DNA of 64,000 nucleotides from contig NC_064619.1 in assembly GCF_023898315.1 (NCBI RefSeq), positions 296,894,150 through 296,958,149 on the forward strand, read 5' to 3'. Below are positions 53,750 through 62,715 of this stretch, piece after piece. Source of the DNA: Schistocerca nitens (lineage: Eukaryota; Arthropoda; Insecta; Orthoptera; Acrididae). Numbering within the stretch: the first letter of the stretch is position 1; each line of letters starts with the position of its first letter. Position numbers and translations under genes: made by a program. Under the pieces are notes generated by a model. It did no database searches. It saw only the letters and a program-made list of their open reading frames with translations, and was not told the origin of the DNA.

Positions 53750-54265
53750 TTTCACTTTTCGATAGGTTCATAAGGTGATGGATGTGATTTACTGTAGTGA
53801 AGAACATTCAGACTGAGTATAAGTTGTTAGTTGCTTTGAAGATGTATTGAACAGTTTACAGCATTCAGCTACTGGCCCTTCACCATATAAAAGATTTTAT
53901 GATAAGAAACCTACTAACCTAATCAATAAGTTAATCAAATATCAAGTGAATATAAGCATTACTGCAGATGAGAAGGAAGAAATAGTTAGGAAAATCATGG
54001 TTCCATGGTGCATCACTGCAGCAGAAAACAGAGGCATGACAATAAAGTGAAGGTGGTAATTTAAAACCAGTGATCTAGTCCTAGCAAGAAGTTATCAGAA
54101 ATCAAAAGCAGTTAATAGTGAAGTAATAAAGTGCTTTGACATTTACAGGTGGGCCGTTTGAGTTGCTGAAAACCTCAATTCTAATGCTTACAGTTTAGTA
54201 TATCCAAAATCAAAGAAAACTTTTGGGCTGAAAAATGTTGCAAAGTTAAAACCGTACTGACATGG
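53750..54265 (+). pseudogene. Gypsy A integrase, C-terminal part
   Basis: After the right LTR of gypsy B the frame at 53847-54050 reads LQHSATGPSPYKRFYDKKPT, the typical (H.ST..(T/S)P) segment downstream of the integrase core. It is followed by SDLVLARSYQKSKAVN and NAYSLVYPKSKKTFGLKNV plus AKLKPY, the integrase C-terminal domain ending. A few stops are present. The gene ends near 54258. Confidence 0.72.
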
Positions 54266-54429
54266 AAGTAATACCAGCAACTAAAACACCATATCTAGCA
54301 AAAACATTTAGCATGTCAGATCCTTCATGAATGTGCAACTGTCATTTGTAATACACACTCAGGGGGATGTATTTGTCACTGTGCATCAAGTGTGTGGCAA
54401 ATACAAATGCCCAGCCATCTGATTTTTAC

Positions 54430-55213
54430 TTCCACCTATTACATTTAAAGCCAACTGTTAGAATACTTCACCAAAATGTTCAATACATAAACAATAAAAC
54501 AGAGGAACTAGAGGTAATATTACAGGAATATAGGCCAAACATTCTAGTAGTTACAGAACATGGGCTAAAAGAAAATCACATAGGAATGTACAACTTGAAG
54601 AATTATTTGAAAGTAGCCAGTTTTTGCAGAACTTCCTATAAAGGTGGTGGGGTTGCCATTTTTTCTAACTATAAATCAACTAAAGCCATAAATATAACAA
54701 AATATACTATAGAATTGAGCTTTGAAGCTACAGCACTGGAAACTAAAATTACTGGGAATTTATGTTGTGTAGTAGGTTTGTATCGATCACCAAATGGTGT
54801 AATTAAAACCTTCTTTGAACAGCTGAAAGATATAATCCAACACCTCTCAAAAACATATGCTTATTTGATCATTGTAGGAGATCTGAACATAGACACGAGT
54901 AAAAATACAGACAATACTAAGACCCTACTGGACTTATTGTGCATATACAATCTAAAAATAAAAATAGATAAACCAACCAGAGTAACAAAGCATAGTGAAA
55001 CTATAATTGATCATGTAATAACAAATATTCCTATATGCTATTGTGACACACAGGTAATAAACTCCACATTAGCAGACCATTTTGCAATCATGATAGACAT
55101 AAATATAAAGAATAGTGATTCAGTGCAGAAGATATGGGAGACGAGAATACAGAACTATCCACATAACATAAATCTGCTAAAAAAGATGTTAGAGGCAGAA
55201 AACTGGGAAACAA
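54430..55213 (+). pseudogene. LINE AP-like endonuclease domain
   Basis: The open frame 54367-55233 encodes an exonuclease-endonuclease-phosphatase domain that would nick target DNA: VRILHQNVQYINNK (N-terminal Asn), VVTEHGL (catalytic Glu), VVGLYRSP, LIIVGDLNIDT (GD.N), ETIIDHVITN and LADHFAIM (the SDH motif as ADH). The first 30 codons are probably not LINE-derived. The frame stays open until the mariner-like insertion after codon ATA at 55213-55215. Confidence 0.87.
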
Positions 55214-55215
55214 TA

Positions 55216-56556
55216 CAGGGTTATTACAAATGATTGAAGCGATTTCACAGCTCTACAATAACTTTATTATTTGAGATATTTTCACAATGCTTTGCACACA
55301 CATACAAAAACTCAAAAAGTTTTTTTAGGCATTCACAAATGTTCGATATGTGCCACTTTAGTGATTCGGCAGACATCAAGCCGATAATCAAGTTCCTCCC
55401 ACACTCGGCACAGCATGTGTCCATCAATGAGTTCGAAAGCATCGTTGATGCGAGCCCGCAGTTCTGGCACGTTTCTTGGTAGAGGAGGTTTAAACACTGA
55501 ATCTTTCACATAACCCCACAGAAAGAAATCACATGGGGTTAAGTCGGGAGAGCGTGGAGGCCATGACATGAATTGCTGATCATGATCTCCACCACGACCG
55601 ATCCATCCGTTTTCCAATCTCCTGTTTAAGAAATGCCGAACATCACGATGGAAGTGCGGTGGAGCACCATCCTGTTGAAAGATGAAGTCGGCGCTGTCGG
55701 TCTCCAGTTGTGGCATGAGCCAATTTTCCAGCATGTCCAGATACACGTGTCCTGTAACATTTTTTTCGCAGAGGAAAAAGGGGCCGTAAACTTTAAACCG
55801 TGAGAGTGCACAAAACACGTTAACTTTTGGTGAGTTGCGAATTTGCTGCACGAATGCGTCAGGATTCTCTACCGCCCAGATTCGCACATTGTGTCTGTTC
55901 ACTTCACCAGTAAGAAAAAATGTTGCTTCATCACTGAAAACAAGTTCCGCACTGAACGCATGCTCTTCCATGAGCTGTTTCAACCGCGCCGAAAATTCAA
56001 AGCGTTTGACTTTGTCATCGGGTGTCAGGGCTTGTAGCAACTGTAAACGGTAAGGCTTCTGCTTCAGCCTTTTCCGTAAGATTTTCCAAACCGTCGGCTG
56101 TGGTACGTTTAGCTCCCTGCTTGCTTTATTCGTCGACTTCCGCGGGCTACGCGGGAAACTTGCCCGCATGCGTTCAACCGTTTCTTCGCTCACTGCAGGC
56201 TGACCCGTTGATTTCCCCTTACAGAGACATCCAGAAGCTTTAAACTGCGCATACCATCGCCGAATGGAGTTAGCAGTTGGTGGATCTTTGTTGAACTTCG
56301 TCCTGAAGTGTCGTTGCACTGTTATGACTGAATGATGTGAGTGCATTTCAAGCACGACTTACGCTTTCTCGGCTCCTGTCGCCATTTTGTCTCACTGCGC
56401 TCTCGAGTGCTCTGGCGGCAGAAACCTGATGTGCGGCTTCAGCCGAACAAAACTTTATGAGTTTTTCTACATATCTGTAGTGTGTCGTGACCATATGTCA
56501 ATGAATGCAGCTACAGTGAATTTATGAAATCGCTTCAATCATTTGTAATAGCCCTG
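55216..56556 (-). mobile_element. Complete mariner-like transposon
   Basis: The 1341-bp element has about 32-bp inverted repeats (cagggttattacaaatgatt at the left, with its complement at the right differing at one position) and is flanked by TA (55214-55215 and 56557-56558). It carries one open transposase gene on the minus strand. A relative with internal deletion lies at 3647-4181. It is inserted in the linker between LINE endonuclease and reverse transcriptase. Confidence 0.95.
55333..56346 (-). CDS. Mariner-like transposase, 337 aa, open frame
   Basis: The start chosen is the ATG at 56346 (MHSHHSVITVQRHFR); a GTG three codons earlier is not a eukaryotic start. The N-terminal HTH region includes RRWYAQFKASGC and a second HTH near residues 72-100 (TNKASRELNVPQPTVWKILR). 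The catalytic residues are D139 (LVFSDEATF), D226 (FQQDGAPPH) and D273 (SPDLTPCDFF), so the triad is D-D-D with 46 residues between the second and third, longer than the 34 of canonical mariner. It would excise and insert the element at TA. No stop or frameshift is seen. Such genes are very common in arthropods and are often labelled SETMAR-like. Confidence 0.92.
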   Translation of the reverse strand: MHSHHSVITVQRHFRTKFNKDPPTANSIRRWYAQFKASGCLCKGKSTGQPAVSEETVERMRASFPRSPRKSTNKASRELNVPQPTVWKILRKRLKQKPYRLQLLQALTPDDKVKRFEFSARLKQLMEEHAFSAELVFSDEATFFLTGEVNRHNVRIWAVENPDAFVQQIRNSPKVNVFCALSRFKVYGPFFLCEKNVTGHVYLDMLENWLMPQLETDSADFIFQQDGAPPHFHRDVRHFLNRRLENGWIGRGGDHDQQFMSWPPRSPDLTPCDFFLWGYVKDSVFKPPLPRNVPELRARINDAFELIDGHMLCRVWEELDYRLDVCRITKVAHIEHL

Positions 56557-56558
56557 TA

Positions 56559-58006
56559 TATGCATCTAAAGATGCAAACACCAAATGGAACCAGTTTTTT
56601 TCTTTATTCAATTATTATTATGGTGTTACATGTCCTGTTAGTAAAAGGCTTGTCAAACAACAACAAAACAAGAAAAGCTGGGTGACTGGAGAAGTAATCC
56701 ATGCCAGAAATAATCTGAGAGTGTATTATGACCTCTCCCCCCCCCCCCCCCCCCAAAAAAAAAAAAACTGCGGCCTACAACACACTGTATAAAATAAAAA
56801 AAGAGAGTACTGTAGTTTTATCAGAGAAACTAAAGCATCATTCATCAGGATGTCTATAGATAAGGGAAAGAACTACTCAAAAGGTTTATGGTCTTTCATT
56901 AATGAAGAGAGACGAAAAGCAACAAATCAGGCAGAGGACATCTGCCCACTGATGAGTGGGAAAAGCAACACAAACCCTCTAGAAATAGCCAATACTTTTA
57001 ACAAATATTATATTAGTGTAGCAGATGAATTAATAAGACAAAATAAAACAAATGCAGTAAGTAAATTGTTAAACCCCCCACATACAAATCATACTATGGT
57101 TTTCATGCCTATAACAGATACAGAAGTGTCAAACCTAATGAAACAACTTAAAATTAAACATTCATCTGGCTTGGATGGTGTCACATCACATCTCATAAAG
57201 GAATTCAGAGAATGTATATTAAAACCATTGACACACATGCTGAATGCTGCGATAGAAGAAGGTATATTTCCAGATTCACTAAAAGTAAGTAAAGTGAAGC
57301 CAATATTTAAGAAAGGGAACAGGGATGAATTAGGAAATTACAGGCCAATATCATTGATCTCAACATTTGCTAAAATCTATGAAATGATAATAAAGAACAG
57401 AATTGTAAGTTTTATAACAAAGTACAGTATACTGCATTCATCACAACATGGTTTCAGAGAAGGGAAGTCAACAAAAACAGCATCAACAGGTATAATTGAG
57501 CACATTCTTAATTTACTTGACAGGCAACAAAAGACTTGTGGGATTTTTATGGACCTATCTAAGGCATTTGATTGTGTGAACCACTCAAAATTAACGATGA
57601 AATTATATCAGTATGGAATTAGAGGACAATGCTATGACATACTTAAATCATACATTACAAATAGGAAACAATGCACAGAAATCAGACATACTAGTGGGGG
57701 AAATATAACAAACTACAGATCAGAATTGCAAACAGTTAAACACAGTGTGCCGCAAGGGTCTGTGCTTGGGCCAATACTATTTATACTCTACGTAAATGAC
57801 TTCCCTAGCTATATAAGTCAGAAACATATAATGCATGCTGATGACACAACAATCATTTGCACAGCTGACACAAAGGAGGAGCTTGAGAAGGAAGCACTCC
57901 TGAATATAGAAAATGCAAATAAATATTTAACACAAAACAACCTGTTTATGAATCAGTCTAAAACAATGAATGTAGTATTTCAGACCAAGCATAGTAAAAA
58001 TTATAA
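56559..58006 (+). pseudogene. LINE linker and reverse transcriptase
   Basis: The linker (TKWNQFFSLFNYYYG, then KKSWVTGEVIHARNN) is open up to a C18-A12 homopolymer (56737-56766), across which the frame shifts. The long frame 56850-58006 holds the RT: HSSGLDGVTSHLIKE, VKPIFKKGNRDELGNYRPIS, GIFMDLSKAFDCVNHS (first catalytic Asp), SVPQGSVLGPILFILYVND and MHADDTTI, where the usual YADD is HADD. The frame runs into the Tc1 insertion at 58007. The homopolymer shift and the HADD change are the only obvious defects. Confidence 0.87.
56737..56766 (+). repeat. C18-A12 homopolymer pair
   Basis: About 18 Cs run directly into about 12 As within the LINE coding region. The upstream and downstream reading frames differ across it. 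It could be a genuine slippage mutation or an assembly or base-calling error. Confidence 0.9.
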
Positions 58007-58008
58007 TA

Positions 58009-59430
58009 CACTCCTGGAAATTGAAATAAGAACACTGTGAATTCATTGTCCCAGGAAGGGGAAACTTTATTGACACATTCCTGGGGTCAGATACATCACA
58101 TGATCACACTGACAGAACCACAGGCACATAGACACAGGCAACAGAGCATGCACAATGTCGGCACTAGTGCAGTGTATATCCACCTTTCGCAGCAATGCAG
58201 GCTGCTATTCTCCCATGGAGACGATCGTAGAGATGCTGGATGTAGTCCTGTGGAATGGCTTGCCATGCCATTTCCACCTGGTGCCTCAGTTGGACCAGCG
58301 TTCGTGCTGGACGTGCAGACCGCGTGAGACGACGCTTCATCCAGTCCCAAACATGCTCAATGGGGGACAGATCCGGAGATCTTGCTGGCCAGGGTAGTTG
58401 ACTTACACCTTCTAGAGCACGTTGGGTGGCACGGGATACATGCGGACGTGCATTGTCCTGTTGGAACAGCAAGTTCCCTTGCCGGTCTAGGAATGGTAGA
58501 ACGATGGGTTCGATGACGGTTTGGATGTACCGTGCACTATTCAGTGTCCCCTCGATGATCACCAGTGGTGTACGGCCAGTGTAGGAGATCGCTCCCCACA
58601 CCATGATGCCGGGTGTTGGCCCTGTGTGCCTCGGTCGTATGCAGTCCTGATTGTGGCGCTCACCTGCACGGCGCCAAACACGCATACGACCATCACTGGC
58701 ACCAAGGCAGAAGCGACTCTCATCGCTGAAGACGACACGTCTCCATTCGTCCCTCCATTCACGCCTGTCGCGACACCACTGGAGACGGGCTGCACGATGT
58801 TGGGGCGTGAGCGGAAGACGGCCTAACGGTGTGCGGGACCGTAGCCCAGCTTCATGGAGATGGTTGCGAATGGTCCTCGCCGATACCCCAGGAGCAACAG
58901 TGTCCCTAATTTGCTGGGAAGTGGCGGTGCGGTCCCCTACGGCACTGCGTAGGATCCTACGGTCTTGGCATGCATCCGTGCGTCGCTGCGGTCCGGTCCC
59001 AGGTCGATGGGCACATGCACCTTCTGCCGACCACTGGCGACAACATCGATGTACTGTGGAGACCTCACGCCCCACGTGTTGAGCAATTCGGCGGTACGTC
59101 CACCCGGCCTCCCGCATGCCCACTGTACGCCCTCGCTCAAAGTCCGTCAACTGCACATACGGTTCACGTCCACGCTGTCGCGGCATGCTACCAGTGTTAA
59201 AGACTGCGATGGAGCTCCGTATGCCACGGCAAACTGGCTGACACTGACGGCGGCGGTGCACAAATGCTGCACAGCTAGCGCCATTCGACGGCCAACACCG
59301 TGGTTCCTGGTGTGTCCGCTGTGCCGTGCATGTGATCATTGCTTGTACAGCCCTCTCGCAGTGTCCGGAGCAAGTATGGTGGGTCTGACACACCGGTGTC
59401 AATGTGTTCTTTTTTCCATTTCCAGGAGTG
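58009..59430 (-). mobile_element. Complete Tc1-like transposon, DD32E type, copy 2
   Basis: 1422 bp, the same length as copy 1 at 1128-2549, with tips cactcctggaaatt and ccatttccaggagtg and TA on both sides (58007-58008 and 59431-59432). The transposase lies on the minus strand (59186-58164). Removing the element and one TA leaves the surrounding LINE reading frame continuous. Confidence 0.95.
58164..59186 (-). CDS. Tc1-like transposase, 340 aa, intact frame
   Basis: Same protein as at 1372-2394 with about 14 substitutions (for example N164S and A170V; His for Arg at several places). It starts MPRQRGREPYVQLTDFERGR. The catalytic residues D155, D244 and E277 are present, again with 32 residues between the last two. 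The in-frame upstream region, including an ATG 51 codons before, is also open, as in copy 1. It would mobilise elements with actcctggaaat tips at TA sites. Intact frame; activity unknown. Confidence 0.92.
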   Translation of the reverse strand: MPRQRGREPYVQLTDFERGRTVGMREAGWTYRRIAQHVGREVSTVHRCCRQWSAEGACAHRPGTGPQRRTDACQDRRILRSAVGDRTATSQQIRDTVAPGVSARTIRNHLHEAGLRSRTPLGRLPLTPQHRAARLQWCRDRREWRDEWRRVVFSDESRFCLGASDGRMRVWRRAGERHNQDCIRPRHTGPTPGIMVWGAISYTGRTPLVIIEGTLNSARYIQTVIEPIVLPFLDRQGNLLFQQDNARPHVSRATQRALEGVSQLPWPARSPDLSPIEHVWDWMKRRLTRSARPARTLVQLRHQVEMAWQAIPQDYIQHLYDRLHGRIAACIAAKGGYTLH

Positions 59431-59432
59431 TA

Positions 59433-60013
59433 TAAATGTTAATATAAATGGGAAGACTATTAAAGAAGTAACCAGCACAAATTTTCTAGGAACTATAATA
59501 GACAAACATTTGGCATGGGGGGAGCACATAGATGCACTGTATAAAAAGATAAACAAACAGATCTTCATCATGCATAAAACAGCTAAGACTGTGGATGATA
59601 AAGTCCTCAGATCAATGTATTATGGACTTGTCTTCCAACATTTGTCTTATTCAGTTCATATATGGGGAAGTGCACAAGCTGTCTACTTAAAAAGAATATT
59701 CACAATTCAGAAAAGGGCAGTGAGATGCATTGCAAAAATACCACAAAGACAGACCTGTAGGCAACCTTTTTTACACTGTAATATTATGATAGTATATTCA
59801 CTGTACATATACCAAAGCATAATGGCGGTAAGGTCAAGCAACAAACACCTCCTACATAAAGATGTACACAAACACAGTACAAGAGGAAATGAAAATTACT
59901 ACATGATAAACAAAAATCTAAAACTGTCTATGACTGCCCCTGAAGAAGCAGGCAAAAGGTTTTTTAATAAACTCCCCAAAATCATTAAAAAAGAAACAGA
60001 GAAACAGACCTAA
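59433..60013 (+). pseudogene. LINE C-terminal region after the reverse transcriptase
   Basis: It continues the LINE frame after the Tc1 insertion: VNINGKTIKEVTSTNFLGTI (the F.YLG thumb motif as NFLG), DKHLAWGEHIDALYKKINK, MYYGLVFQHLSYSVHIWGSA and IQKRAVRCI, the conserved C-terminal block of Jockey/CR1-group LINEs. It stops at 60013 (KETEKQT). The 3' untranslated region follows. Confidence 0.85.
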
Positions 60014-60345
60014 AATGATTTAAAAATCATTTGAAACTATATCTCACAGAGAAATGTATATACAATTTGAGTGAATACTAAGATGGTATTTAAATATGTT
60101 ATATCATTACTGAAATGTACCTTTAAAAATTATCATTTCTGTATGTTGTTTGGATTTGTGTGTATATATAATGTGATACATGTAATACCTTTGTATGCTT
60201 ATGGACTATTTCTGTTTAGTTATTTGTTTCATGTATATATAATGAAATCTAGTTTGATGTTAATAGCCTATTGTATGACACACCCAATACTCTCAGCTGG
60301 ACTTTCAGCTGGAGTCCATGGGCAAAGAATAAATAAATAAATGCT

Positions 60346-61014
60346 TCTGATGTCACAATTTCTCATACTGATCTTTATGTCTCTCTTATGTCACCCTTTA
60401 TATTAATAATTATGTATTTATCCATCTTATATGTTCAGCTGTGCCCAAACTACTATGAATACAAACTGGTGTAAAGCAATACCAGAGCGGGTTTGGAAAA
60501 GATGAGAATAAAGATATTTCCTCCATCCATAGAGTTATATAGAGAAACTTTTCATATGAAAGACTGTATAATTTGATAATATTTATGCTCATGGAGTAGT
60601 TACAATTAATGTACTGCTCATTGGTCAGTTGAGCTAATGCTAAAACAACAAGAATAAATTTAATTAAAATGAAAATAAATGTCAAGGACTGGATAGGTTT
60701 AGGAAAAAGTACAGTCCAGAAAAGTCACCCAGAACCCTAGATCGGGGGAGACTTACCAGACGTTCCTTCACATCCTGTCCTGTAAATCTCCCTGAACCTG
60801 GGGTTCTGGGTGACTTTTCCAAAATGTACTCCTTTTCCTAAACCTCTCCCATCCTTTTCCTCACCCCTCTTCCATCTGCTTCAACTCTTCTGCTGGAAGA
60901 AGGAGCCACTGGCTCACAAAGCTTGCATAAGTTAAACCTATTTGCGTGTGTGTGCTCCTGCTGCTCCTTGGTGAAAAGATATTTTTATCAACCCAATTAC
61001 ATTATAAATATCAA
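60346..61014. other. Unassigned sequence
   Basis: AT-rich. A roughly 50-bp segment at 60703-60760 (agaaaagtcacccagaaccc) recurs inverted at 60795-60835 (gggttctgggtgacttttcc), making a small hairpin-like inverted repeat. No coding signal. Confidence 0.45.
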
Positions 61015-61347
61015 TATAATAGAGGGAAACATTCCACGTGGGAAAAATATATCTAAAAACAAAGATGATGTGACTTACCAAACGAAAGCGCTGGCAGGTT
61101 GATAGACACACAAACAAACACAAACACACACACAAAATTCAAGCTTTCGCAACAAACTGTTGCCTCTTCAGGAAAGAGGGAAGGAGAGGGAAAGACGAAA
61201 AGATGTAGGTTTTAAGGGAGAGGGTAAGGAGTCATTCCAACCCCGGGAGCGGAAAGACTTACCTTAGGGGGAAAAAAGGACAGGTATACACTCGCACACA
61301 CACACATATCCATCCACACATATACAGACACAAGCATACATATTTAA
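61015..61347 (-). repeat. Penelope terminal region, inverted copy
   Basis: This is the reverse complement of the terminal region seen at 33497-33872 and 62151-62540. It starts on the plus strand with agagggaaacattccacgtg, gtgacttaccaaacgaaagc and ttcaagctttcgcaacaaac, and ends near 61347. On its own strand the hammerhead-like core reads CTGAAGA-stem-GAAA (61171 to 61145). It is joined directly to a plus-strand copy, forming a palindromic junction. Confidence 0.82.
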
Positions 61348-61738
61348 ACAAGTTGCCGCCACTAATACCTCACCTGTCATTCAACAACATCTTTGCCTCT
61401 GCACTTCTGCCCCGACTGACATCTCTGCCCAAACTCTTTGTCTTTAAATATGTCTGCTTGTGTCTGTATATGTGTGGATGGATATGTGTGTGTGTGCGAG
61501 TGTATACCCGTCCTTTTTTCCCCCTAAGGTAAGTCTTTCCGCTCCCAGGATTGGAATGACTCCTTACCCTCTCCCTTAAAACCCACATCCTTTCGTCTTT
61601 CCCTCTCCTTCCCTCTTTCCTGATGAGGCAACAGTTTGTTGCAAAAGCTTGAATTTTGTGTGTATGTTTGTGTTTGTTTGTGTGTCTATCGACGTGCCAG
61701 CGCTTTCGTTTGGTAAGTCACATCATCTTTGTTTTTTT
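61348..61738 (+). repeat. Penelope terminal region, direct copy 1
   Basis: It starts aagttgccgccactaatacc, contains gtaagt at 61529, the hammerhead-like core at 61620 (ctgatgaggcaacagtttg, with AAAA instead of GAAA) and gtaagt at 61713. It is followed directly by a Penelope coding fragment. It matches 62151-62540 closely. Confidence 0.85.
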
Positions 61739-61740
61739 AT

Positions 61741-62150
61741 ATAACCGCCCCTGGTGTAAAACCTGTCCCATGCACCCTCCCACCACCACCTACTCCAGTC
61801 CTGTAACCCGGAAGGTGTACACGATCAAAGGCAGAGCCACGTGTGAAAGCACCCACGTGATCTACCAACTGACCTGCCTACACTGTGACGCATTCTATGT
61901 GGGAATGACCAGCAACAAACTGTCCATTCGCATGAATGGACACAGGCAGACAGTGTTTGTTGGTAATGAGGATCACCCTGTGGCTAAACATGCCTTGGTG
62001 CACGGCCAGCACATCTTGGCACAGTGTTACACCATCCGGGTTATCTGGATACTTCCCACTAACACCAACCTATCCAAACTCCGGAGATGGGAACTTGCTC
62101 TTCAATATATCCTCTCTTCCCGTTATCCACCAGGCCTCAATCTCCGCTAA
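61741..62150 (+). pseudogene. Penelope GIY-YIG endonuclease fragment
   Basis: About 135 codons, open to the natural stop at 62148-62150: the Cys block (CKTCPMHPPTT), THVIYQLTCLHCDAFYVGMT (GIY-YIG core), SIRMNGHRQTV and the C-terminal LRRWELALQYILSSRYPPGL. The reverse transcriptase part is missing; the fragment joins a terminal repeat at its 5' side. It is nearly identical to the end of the copy at 62761-63939. Confidence 0.87.
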
Positions 62151-62545
62151 TTTCAAGTTGCCGCCACTCATACCTCACCTGTCATTCAACATCTTTGCCT
62201 CTGCACTTCTGCCTCAACTGACATCTCTGCCCAAACTCTCTGTCTTTAAATATGTCTGCTTGTGTCTGTATATGTGTGGATGGATATGTGTGTGTGTGCG
62301 AGTGTATACCCGTCCTTTTTTCCCCCTAAGGTAAGTCTTTCCGCTCCCGGGATTGGAATGACTCCTTACCCTCTCCCTTAAAACCCACATCCTTTCATCT
62401 TTCCCTCTCCTTCCCTCTTTCCTGATGAGGCAACAGTTTGTTGCAAAAGCTTGAATTTTGTGTGTATGTTTGTGTTTGTTTGTGTGTCTATCGACGTGCC
62501 AGCGCTTTCGTTTGGTAAGTCACATCATCTTTGTTTTATATATAT
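62151..62545 (+). repeat. Penelope terminal region, direct copy 2
   Basis: Same organisation as 61348-61738: gtaagt at 62331, hammerhead-like core ctgatgaggcaacagtttg at 62422 (AAAA instead of GAAA), gtaagt at 62515. Together with the first copy it flanks the coding fragment 61741-62150 as a direct repeat. A short TA run follows. Confidence 0.85.
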
Positions 62546-62715
62546 ATATATATATTTTATAAAAATAGAGGGATACATTCCACGTGGGAAAAATATCATC
62601 CGGGTTATCTGGATACTTCCCACTAACACCAACCTATCCAAACTCCGGAGATGGGAACTTGCTCTTCAATATATCCTCTCTTCCCGTTATCCACCAGGCC
62701 TCAATCTCCGCTAAT
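62546..62715 (+). repeat. Junction segment with a Penelope C-terminal fragment
   Basis: It holds (TA)n, then agagggatacattccacgtg (also found at 61021, there part of the inverted copy), then about 120 bp repeating the C-terminal Penelope coding end (atccgggttatctggatact to ctccgctaa). It is joined without a gap to the next truncated RT copy. Confidence 0.78.

Larger units (their letters stand above)
39283..54265 (+). mobile_element. Decayed Ty3/gypsy retrotransposon A, split by nested elements
   Basis: Plus-strand remnants in gypsy order: gag-like (39300-41360), protease (43345-43660), reverse transcriptase (43890-44470), RNase H (44900-45240) and integrase (45400-45782, 49659-49775 and 53750-54260). 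The integrase is interrupted by a piggyBac element (45787-49654) and by gypsy B (49782-53747). A Jockey LINE 3' piece lies at 41745-42245. The integrase pieces align in one order across the inserts. LTRs were not found; the 3' end runs up against the LINE at 54370. Confidence 0.8.
54370..60345 (+). mobile_element. Jockey/CR1-like LINE split by two DNA transposons
   Basis: The order is endonuclease (54450-55213), linker, reverse transcriptase (56770-58006), thumb/C-terminal region (59433-60013) and a 3' untranslated region ending in aataaataaataaat (about 60330). Two insertions, 55216-56556 and 58009-59430, each flanked by TA, interrupt the coding region. Removing each insert plus one TA leaves the frame continuous across both sites. 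The 5' end meets the 3' end of gypsy A, so the LINE is probably 5'-truncated. Confidence 0.87.

Noticed and set aside
60703-60835. MITE from the small inverted repeat
   Set aside because: The arms are about 40 bp, but I could not find a target duplication or a family tip.
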